Source: Cyprinodon diabolis
Lineage: Eukaryota; Chordata; Actinopteri; Cyprinodontiformes; Cyprinodontidae
NCBI GenBank assembly: GCA_030533445.1
Contig: CM060073.1
Coordinates: forward strand, 42,081,928 to 42,145,927
Direction: 5' to 3'
DNA length: 64,000 nucleotides
A program made the translations under genes and the position numbers. Shown piece by piece: positions 39,436 to 64,000 of the stretch. Numbering within the stretch: position 1 is the stretch's first letter; each line of letters starts with the position of its first letter. The notes beneath the pieces were generated by a model. It saw only the letters and a list, made by a program, of their open reading frames with translations, had not been told where the DNA came from and did not search any database.

Positions 39436-42400
39436 AGTGAAGGGAGAGTGCAGTAGCCTTTTAGCCAGCTGACTGGCAGTGCACAGGACCGTGTGTGGAG
39501 CCCCATAGCCAGAGAAAACTCCACTCACACTGCACCTCCTCTGGCATTTTTATTAAAAGGACTTTAAACCAAGAGGATTTTTGCAGTTCTGAAAGCAGAA
39601 CTTGAAGGAACCTTGGTGTTCCTTGATGCTGTGGCCAGCCCATGCTTAGCGTGTGTGTGCTCAGACCCAGACGGAGCCAAGAGTCTGATCTGAACGTTCT
39701 CAACATTCCGTTATAAAGCGTGTGATTGTAATCGTATTTATTCTTAGCTTATTTCTTTTATCTTGAACAAATGTTCCTTGTGTGGATGGTTGTGTGTGAG
39801 TGTGGTGAACTAATTGATCTGATACTGATGAATGGTGCCTCTCCTAGGAGATGTATGGTACAGTATGCAATCCTTGCTCTGTCTCTATGATAATCAAAAA
39901 CACCAGTGCTGTATGATAATAGAAATCCTTCTTAATTTCAGGGTTTGTGCACTCGTGCAAGCGAATGTGTATGCGTGAGAGTCGCGGTGACAGGAACTGA
40001 CTACAGATGGGGGTTGATTTCTTCTGCACACAATAACGCCAGCTTTGCAGACTCCCTCGATGCACCAAGCTGCAGATGCGGTACTTGCGTTACGCTTTAA
40101 TGGTACATTAGGTTGGCTTGGACAGTATTTATCAGGCAAATATATAATTTTCTGTGTTGCCTACAGCGGTCCTGTGGACTGGAGAGGGTCGAGTTTCTCT
40201 GTGAAGTTGGTTTGTGTGGCTATAGAAACCACCCCCCATCGCCGTAACCTCAATCTGTAGCATGTTCAGGTAGCTCTAGTACTGTAGCATCCTATAGCCT
40301 CCTCCTCTTCGTACAGCTTGTTGATGTCATGTCTCGGTTCCCGTCTAGTGTCAATGAGTGTGCAAACTGTTACTACTATAGCACATGCATTTCATAGCTT
40401 TCTTCAGCTTCCTCAGTCAGCATGTCAAGTTTTCCGATGAGATGCAGGATCATGTTATTGAGGTCAAGCGTGGCAGTGATGGAAGGCCCGGGCCCTCACA
40501 GCGGGGCAACGAAGTTTTGAACGCATGCAGGTCCTGGTAACAACCAAAGTGAGCCACACATACAGGGACATTAAAACCCAGTAGCACGTACATTTTATTA
40601 TTTGTCTTAAATTGGAGTGACACAAAACGCTAAAAAGCTTTCTTTCAGGGAGGACAACTTTAATGAGAAACTAATTCTTTTTAACCTCAAATCTTAGAAG
40701 TTTTGGATTCATTTTCTATGCACTTTGATTTCAGTTCGTAGATGCTAATGGGTTTCAAGTCAGTTGATTTGTGTGTGCCACTCTATCAGCTTTATATTGT
40801 ATAATGGTATTCATCTCTATACTTATTCAGTAGAACCCATGTCCTGTATTTATAGAACCATTATTTATCCTGCACTTGCTGCTATTGCACTTCTGGTTAG
40901 ACCTTACCTGCATTTCATTGCCTTGTACCTGTACCTGTGCAATGACAATAAAGTTAAATCTAATCTAATTGTATCTAAAAGTAGTTGATGTTTCTGATTG
41001 CCGCAAAATTTACCCAATTTCAACTGAATTTTCAACAGAAATGTTCCCTTTAGAAACGTGCAAAATGTGTTTAAACTTCCATCTGAATAATTTGTGCTTT
41101 GAATTGCAGCAACAATAAAAAGGACTATAGAATAAAAAACAACCCCCTCCCTCTCCACCAGTAAAAATAAACCACATGATAATGGCCATTACCTGTTAAT
41201 CAAAATTTTTTCTTTTTTTTTTTCATTCTCATTAAATCAGACTAGATTCTCCCTTTATCTTATTTACATTTATTTGTTTTAAATCTTTGCACTAAATATT
41301 TAATGTTAGATTCAAACTTCTGTTTCTACAGCAGTGCAGTCCTCTTTAGATAGCCTTCCTAGAGGTCTTCGGATCGAGTATGTCAATAGGTTCTAGCTCC
41401 TTTGTTGCAGGACAGTATTGCAACAATTAGCTGAAAAGGTCTTGAGATACCTGTTGTGAAATGAATAAACCTTTTTATATGCAATTAATGGGCCCTAAAC
41501 TAGCTTATATCAACTTACACTCATAGGGAGCTGGATTGATTTTTAAACGCCTATAAATTTTATGGAATTTCTTCATATATTCAATGCATATTCCCTTACA
41601 AACATCTGGAATAATGGACTAAGATTACTTGGGTTGTTACCAGAGATTCCTCCCTGCTGTACCGCCACTGGATTGTCCCCTTTTCACCAGTTAATCAGAC
41701 CTGCTGCATTTGGGAAAGCTCAAATATATCACACATGCAAGTTTTTACTACACTGGCAACCGCACTTATTCCAACATCTAAATTGATCCTCACCGTTCCC
41801 GTTCTCCATTAGTATGACTTGAAGTATGAGCCGATGTCGTTTGCTGAATGTTGGAGTAGGTTTTCTTTCTGGTAGGGGTGAAGGGGGTCTGGAAAATTTG
41901 CACTGTTGTAGATATTTGAGACGTATGCGTGACGTATGCAAGAGGAAGCAGGCCATCTTGAATAGCCATATTGTGATTTTCATTTTCCTGCCCAGCTCAT
42001 GAGACAGGCTTTGTGAAGTCGGGTTCGGAGATGAGCTGCACCATCGCAATGATCTCATACTAAGTTTAAGGAGGTTTTAAGCTGAAGAGCAGCGCTGCGT
42101 ATGTAAATCAGGACGTTTGTACATAGAGAATTAATGATTGTAACTGTATGATTGTCTGTAGGGCATTATACTGAAACACATTGCTTACCTCAAGACTTGA
42201 GACTAATCTTCCTTTCTCTCTTTCTCTCCGTCGTTTGGCCTCCCTCTCAGGCTCGTTTTGCTTCCCTCTATTTTGGCCTTCTTTTTTTATATACCTAATT
42301 GGAAATGTTATATAATTTATAGTCGGCGCCTAAATATGTTAGCCATTTAACACAAAAAATTGGTCGATGTTCTATGTATTCTATTTAAGAAAATTCTATA

Positions 42401-44507
42401 GACCCGCAGGCTCTGATGCACACCTAACGGATGAAACGTTCCTTCTCAGCAGGAGCTTTAATTGGCCAGCAGCGTTGAAATAAGCTGGTTTTCTTGTGGC
42501 TTCAGTGATAGTACAGTATACTTTGGCTGTGATTAGGTGTTCGATGTGAATAAACCACAGAGAAAACAGATCCCTTAAAGCGCCAGTCACAAACTCATAT
42601 TTGATGGTAAAGATATAAGCTTAACTTGGCAGTCATATTGCTGTGTATGCTTAGACATCGGTATATATTCAGTGTCCAAACAAGGCCAGATTTATCCAGG
42701 TTACCGAAAGTTTTCACTTCAGCCATTGTAACACATTCAATTCTTTATGCCTTTACTGTTGTTTTTCGTTCCCTTTTTTTGAGAAACAAAATGAACAAAC
42801 TCAAAGACAGGTTTCATGCAGGATGTCGGATGCTCTGAGAGCCGGAGTCTGAATGGCGGCTCAGCAAATACAATCACTTCTCTCTATATCCTGTTCCTTA
42901 ATATGGAGGTGTTTAACTGTTGCCGTAGTCTTCATGTCCCTCAGAGCATTTTATGACTATTCTTTGATTGTAGAAGCCCTATTTTATACTGAGAGTTATT
43001 TCAGAATACAGTATGTGCTGTTAAACATTAAATGTATTGTATGGAGAAAGCTAAATAAATGCTGTTTAAAAACAACTCTCTTGTATATCCTTTTTGATTT
43101 AGTGCAAATCTTACATCATGTAGGTGCAAAAAATCCGGAGATCGTTGAAAGGTTTATTTCTGGGATTTTCTGTAGAAGAAACCGCTGCAAAATATTTTTA
43201 ACCCTTTATAGGGCACTCAGTGAGATACTTTGAACATCATGGGTGCTATTGGAGGACAGGACAAAACCTTATTACTTTTGTAACATTGAAAAATGATGTA
43301 TGTTTTGATGGCAAAAAATTTGGTCAATGTAAACAAAAACGGACACCCTGATACATTATTAAAAAAAAAGTGCTTCCATAATAAATTAATGTAAAACAGA
43401 GAAAAAAAACACTTTTTTTGTTACAGCATAATCTTAGAGTATTAATGCTGATACAGGCACTTACATTAACTTTTTTAAATTAGCTTTTTAACTTTTTCAC
43501 TAAGCTTTTTACCTTCCAACTTTTTTTCAACTTAACATTAATTTATTTATCTTGTATTTGTCAAAGGTAAAAAATAACAAGTACTGCCTATTAACAGTAA
43601 CTTTCCTCAATATAAATCTTGTGCTTCTAGACTTCACTGATGGATGGGGCGGACTCCATTTGTAAGAGGTATGCAAGTGATCAAAAAGTGGTAACTTGCC
43701 CTATAAAGGTTAAGGAGAATGGATTTATTGCAACAACAAAAAAAGAAATGTATTTTTCTATAGTTTAAATGCTTTTAAAAAGAAATGTTTGGATAACCTG
43801 CTAAACAGTTATTAAGAACCTCTACAAGGAGGATAAGCAACAAAAGCTCATTGCTTAAGAAGCTGGCTATTAAGGGTGCCGTATCCAAGCATAGCGATAG
43901 AAAATTCCCCAAAGCCTCCTGTTTACAATGACTTTCAACAACACATTGACAAAACCTCTGGAGAACATTTATTTGGAGTTTTAAGTGAACTTTATGACCA
44001 CGAGTCAACAAGGCCTATGATTTACAATAAAGGGCACGGTTCTAATAGTAAAATATGGATGTATAGGGAACAGAAATGTTAAGCTGGCCAACACTGATGG
44101 CAAGATGTATTAACAATCAGAAATACTTTAATAATCCCAGAGGGAACTTACTTTTGTTACACGCTCCAGTTACAGTTTTATATAATATATACACACATCC
44201 AACTATACAATATAATAAAGATAAACAAATCACCCTGTCAGCTGCACAAGTGATGCACCAGGATGTGAAAATGCTCCAAACTACCAGCTTTGGCAGATAA
44301 AAGTTGAGGTTCTGGGGGCCATCTTGGTCTCCTGGCATTACGATGATTCAGCCACTTTGCTTCATCTCAAACCTGAATGGTTTAGAAAGAGCAAACAAAG
44401 TCGTTTCATAATAAATTGATTTAGGCATGAGAGACAACTGAGTGTTTATCTTCTTATTCTCTTAAAAATGGCCAGGTATGCAAACTTATGAACTTATGAG
44501 TATCAGT

Positions 44508-44538
<31 letters not shown>

Positions 44539-45739
44539 AAAGCTCAAAATTATTTGCAAGTTAAAAGTGAATGTAGATTTTGTATAGGTTTTCTGTTGTG
44601 CAGCCACTAGAGAGCACACTTTCTCTTTGAGGGTGTGACACATTATACTGGATGTTTTATTGTAGGATGGTGCTAAGAGCAAAGAACAAGTCAAGTGAAG
44701 ATGAAAATTCAGATTTCAGAGCACATCTCTAAGCCTTGCTCAGTGATTCAGATTTCAAACCAAACTGACCTTTTCACATCTGAACGCTGTTCTAAATGAT
44801 TTTGAAGTTTGACTGCATTACCCACAGGTTTTTGATAATTCGGACTAAACGGCTGCATTGGTGGCTTGTTTAGGGCGTCAAAGCTCTCATATTGGCAGAC
44901 TTTCTTCTTCTTTATTAGGAAAAAAAAAACCTCCCATCTGCTTTCATTTTACAAGCAAGTGGTAGTCAGGAAATATTTGAAATCCATCAAACGGAGGAGA
45001 ATTTCATCTCTGGTTGATAAAGCTAGGCATGTTGACGCCTCATGCCGGCACATCTGCTCTGGATCAGACTCTTGGCTCTTAGCCCCACAGAACCAGATGA
45101 GCTAGATCTGCTGAATCACGTCAAGCAAAGAATGTAAGAATCTCTGAACCAGCATCCCTGTTTTTTACACTTAATAAACAATCAAGTAAACTGACTCTGT
45201 TGTATAAGCTTTCTTATGCTTGGTAACACTTCCCCACTCTTTCTCATTGAGGGATAAAAGGTTGTAACAGTCAGAGGCCTTTCTCAGGGTTAATATTTTA
45301 GAGCCCAGCCATCCTGCCCAGATCCCATATCCAGCTGGTGTGTAGATTTCCAGTCAGAATGAATTATACAGAACAGGAAGGAGTTTTATAAATCGCTTTC
45401 CATCCATTTGTACCTAGTGAGCCTGCTGGATTGCAGCATATTTCTCTCACTTTCACTCCCGACTTCCCTCCCCCAACTCTCTTCCCGGCTCTCTGATGTC
45501 ATTGTTTCCTGCCCAGCACATCCTGACGCTCAGCTCAAGGCTGTGTGCACAGACTTTAAACATGCATTCCCACATCTCAGCTTCTTCTAACACATATGTA
45601 CATTTATAGTGGCACATAAACAGCAGGCTTATTAAGTTAATGCAGTGCTGCGAATGTGTACATGTCAGTTTCTGTCATGTTTCACCTGATGTGAAATTCC
45701 CAACAGATATTAGCAGCAAATCAAGCAACAATATAAAAA
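39433..45739. other. Intergenic DNA between elmod3 and aebp1, no gene supported
   Basis: The stretch is AT-rich with scattered short frames; none has a recognisable motif or matching splice structure. Repeat pieces include a LINE- or SINE-like 3' tail at about 40880-40978 (CTGCATTTCATTGCCTTGTA, then AATGACAATAAAGTTAAATC) and a fragment at about 44105-44160 (ACTTTAATAATCCCAGAGGG). Confidence 0.45.
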
Positions 45740-46440
45740 GACTAAGACTTAGACAAATGTTATTGTCCTCTTGCATACACAGAGTGTATACAAAACAATA
45801 TTTCAGTGCACACAGCTTTTAATAGTGAATAAGCAGCTTACAACAGTGAAATTAACACTACCATTTATAAAGTGCAGCAGTGATCAAGAATGTAAAAAGT
45901 GTAGAAGAAAAGGAAATCCGGTTTAAAGAGATGGTGCAAAATGCATTGCTATGGAAGGTTCAGTGAAGTGCCAAATATATAAATATAGTGCAAATTGCAG
46001 TAGAACATTGAGTTGTGTTCTATTTAAAGGGATTGAAAAATTCAGCCATGTTGGTAGTGCAAATATTATGTTAAGTGTGATGTAGAGTCTTAATTAGAGT
46101 TTTAACAGTTCAGCATTCTGATGGCAGTGGGGAAAAAGCTGTTACAGAATCTGCTGGTCCTGCATCCAATGCTGTGAAGCCTCTTCCCAAAGGGCAGCAG
46201 GGAGAACAGTCCATGGTGGGGGTGTGAGGAGCTGCTGATGATGTTACTTGCTCAGGAAATGCAACGGTATGATGAAATGTATTTAATGGAGGGAAGAAGA
46301 GCCCCGATGATCATCTCTGCTGTTCTCATGACTCTTCTCACTTTCTTCCAGTCTGAGGCGCTGCAGCCTCCACAGCTGGTCAGAACGCTCTATATGGTGC
46401 TTCTGTAGAAAGTCGTGAGGATGGGTGGGGGCAGGTGGGC
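45740..46440 (+). repeat. Teleost LINE-derived or unclassified interspersed repeat
   Basis: It starts with AGACTTAGACAAATGTTATTG and includes CTGATGGCAGTGGGGAAAAA, GTCCTGCATCCAATGCTGTG and CACAGCTGGTCAGAACGCTC. I recognise these phrases from a high-copy fish repeat. It is not coding here. Confidence 0.65.
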
Positions 46441-46826
46441 AAGAAGAATATGAAGCTAATTAGTCCACCAATGTTAACAAAAAGGCGTAAAGAAAATTAC
46501 TGAAATATACCTTGGAAAACCGTGTCCTTCAATTATAGAAGGTTCATATGATGATTTTTATGCTCTCAGACCTTCTCTCAGCTCATTTTCTAAATTGAAT
46601 AAAAGGCAAATTATTGAATCAGGTTTTTAGGCTCATCCCTCCTTCAGTTACGTGAAGTCTGCCTCTATAAGAGTCCAAACTCTGATGCACCTGGAAACAT
46701 CTTGTTGTAATTTAAACACAAAGCTTTAGCAGATTTTGTTATTTTTGACTAGCAATGGCATTATTATGGACTCATGTATCAGCAAACCCTTACTATTCTA
46801 AAGGGATAATGAGGGTTGAATGTTAA

Positions 46827-46985
46827 GGGGGAGTGTTGGCCTAGAGGGTTAGAGCAGGGCACTTGTGCTCTGACAAGGTTACAGCCCTTATTGCTCCCCG
46901 GGTACCACACAATGTCAGCCCACTGCCCCCCAAGGGTATGGGTTAAATGCAGAGGTCAATTTCTCCAATGTTAAATTTAAGTTAT
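46827..46985 (+). repeat. tRNA-derived SINE, family member 2 (internally deleted)
   Basis: GGGGGAGTGTTGGCCTAGAG and GTTAGAGCAGGGCACTTGTG match the head of the SINEs at 36353 and 57748, and AGCCCACTGCCCCCCAAGGG matches their body. A central block present in the other copies is missing. Confidence 0.75.
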
Positions 46986-46989
46986 TATT

Positions 46990-48240
46990 ATTAACCACTG
47001 GAACACCTTATATTAGGAACCCAAGCTGTGGTTGATTGAAACATATCAGAAATGAATGGGAATGTCTGAAATTTCCCCCTTTTTCCATATATTTAGTGAT
47101 GCATTACAGTAAAGTAGAGTACAACAACATTCATAGTTATTTGTCTGTAATTAGTTTTTTTAGTTAGCTTTAGCATCTCTATCCCCTTTGGTTAAAATGG
47201 CCTCTGCTTGACCTCGCTCTATGCACGACTATCAGCATTCTTCCTAACTGTAGTCACACCCAGCAGAGATATGGCTGCACACTTTGGTTATTTTCTCTAG
47301 AATGTAATCCTCCGTAGCCCAATCCTTGTCAAACATTTCTTGTTTTCCTGCCTCCGAATTTTGAGATCATATGAGCCCAACTGTATCAGCAGGTTTATGT
47401 GTGCGATTGCCTTAGTTTTCAGTCCAGTCCCGCACTTTAAGTGAAAGGTTTTATAATGTTAATATATTCAGTTTGAAAGAAGCCTTTGTTGCACAAGAGC
47501 TTCTGGATCTGATTCCTGTTGAAGAATAATTGGCTGTGTTTTATTGGAAAGTGTCAGATTTTTTACCTTAAATTATTCCACAGGAAAACTTAAAAATCCA
47601 ATCAGAGCTTTTGCCTCTTGTCAGACTTTACGAACACCAGACTCAGCTGGAGATAGACATGGGGGACAGTAAACAAAGCAGCCTACCTTATAAGATTATG
47701 ACAGTCATAAGCTCAGAGAGCTGATGCTACTTTATTCTCCAAAAAAGGAGATAATGGTTAACAAGAAACCCACTGAAGAGACCCGTGACCTGAAAAAGAA
47801 CACTTCATTGTTTTTATCTGCTTCAGATCAGTTATTCTCAAAATCCCCTTGTTCTCCTTCTCTTTCCTTTTTTTTTAATCCTCCCCCTCCAGCTCTGCTT
47901 GTGTAACCTGGTGTCCGAGGAGTCACTCCTCTCTCCCGCTGTTCAGCTTTGTGGTGATCCTGCAGAGCTTTAGCTGAGGAGTTCAAAAAGGAGCTGCAGA
48001 CATAAAGCAGACAGTTTCCTTTTTTAAACCAGGAGCATCAAACCCAGCGCTACCTTCCCCACCTGTCCTGCCCTGCAATCTGAGGTCTCAGCTCTACACC
48101 TGTTGTGACTCGTCCTGCAGGTGAAGAGGATCCTGTGGCCTTGTTTTTGTTTTTTCAGCTGACCAATTAGGAGCCCTGTCTATTCATTTGACTGCTTTGC
48201 TTTAGGTGTTTCTCCCCTTCCGTGTCTGCAAACTACCCCC
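46990..48240. other. Intergenic DNA upstream of aebp1, no gene seen
   Basis: No coding segment or named repeat was found. GC content rises toward 48 kb as the aebp1 5' region is approached. Confidence 0.35.
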
Positions 48241-48479
48241 TCCCTTCCTTTCCCTCCCCTCTCCCCCTCCGTCGCTGTCTAGCCCAGTCTCAGCTCAACT
48301 GACCTGACACACTGTGGATGTGGTACGTGTGGAGCTGAAGGAGGAGACCTCCCTGCTGGAGTAAAAGTTTGGAGAGCATTAAAAAGAGGCTGTGAGCTGC
48401 AGCTTCTGGAAGATAAATTGGAGTGAGCTGACAGAGAAAGACGTAGAAACTCCAAAACCAAAGGAAATTTACAGCAGAT
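48240..48479 (+). promoter_or_regulatory. aebp1 promoter/5' UTR region
   Basis: A pyrimidine-rich block (CCTTCCTTTCCCTCCCCTCT and CTCCCCCTCCGTCGCTGTC at about 48245-48280) lies just upstream of the 5' leader, and there is no TATA box. The leader has no in-frame upstream start close to the ATG at 48480. The exact start site cannot be read. Confidence 0.4.

Positions 48480-64000
<15,521 letters not shown>

Noticed and set aside
42853..43233. 126-codon plus-strand frame between elmod3 and aebp1
   Set aside because: It is hydrophobic and AT-driven, without homologous motifs, promoter or splice context. A chance frame is more likely.

Overview
The window is vertebrate nuclear DNA, almost certainly from a teleost fish. 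It has intron-split genes with GT-AG junctions, four vertebrate protein families in one orientation, and a dense fish-type transposon load (Tc1-like elements, a Rex3-type LINE, hAT-like MITEs, tRNA-derived SINEs). A percomorph or cyprinodontiform fish is a guess from repeat style only. All exon calls come from reading frames and splice junctions by eye. Family assignments rest on recalled domain and motif knowledge, not on a search.

Layout, all genes on the + strand: (1) 390-4084, the last eight coding exons of a GRK4/5/6-subfamily G-protein-coupled receptor kinase, closest to GRK5. Its first visible exon lies 27 bp downstream of a Tc1-like transposon end. (2) 4085-15220, 3' UTR and a repeat-filled spacer with a Tc1-like element carrying a nested Rex3-type LINE, a hAT-type MITE, and a perfect 81-bp foldback flanked by a 15-bp target duplication. 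(3) 15369-18342, complete star (steroidogenic acute regulatory protein, 286 aa, 7 exons). Its proximal promoter has two SF-1 consensus sites, a GATA site, a run of 36 G and a TATA-like box. (4) 18343-27530, spacer with a nested repeat (TA microsatellite, hAT-like element, retroposon), then a probable TATA-less elmod3 promoter near 23.5 kb. (5) 27565-37459, complete elmod3 coding region (390 aa, 11 coding exons). (6) 37460-48240, repeat-rich spacer with no supported gene. (7) 48480-64000, first 18 coding exons of aebp1 (ACLP), ending inside the carboxypeptidase-like domain.

The four genes do not form a pathway. star acts in mitochondrial cholesterol delivery, the GRK in receptor desensitisation, ELMOD3 in Arf/Arl GTPase regulation, and AEBP1 in collagen-rich extracellular matrix. 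Their adjacency looks like ordinary synteny.

I found no undescribed multi-gene system. The most useful leads are a transposon end that may supply splice signals to the GRK gene, the long G homopolymer inside the star promoter, the perfect foldback, and the fish aebp1 features: DYW-type repeats in the linker, and a furin-like RSRKKR site followed by a Gly/Tyr/acidic insert inside the carboxypeptidase domain.
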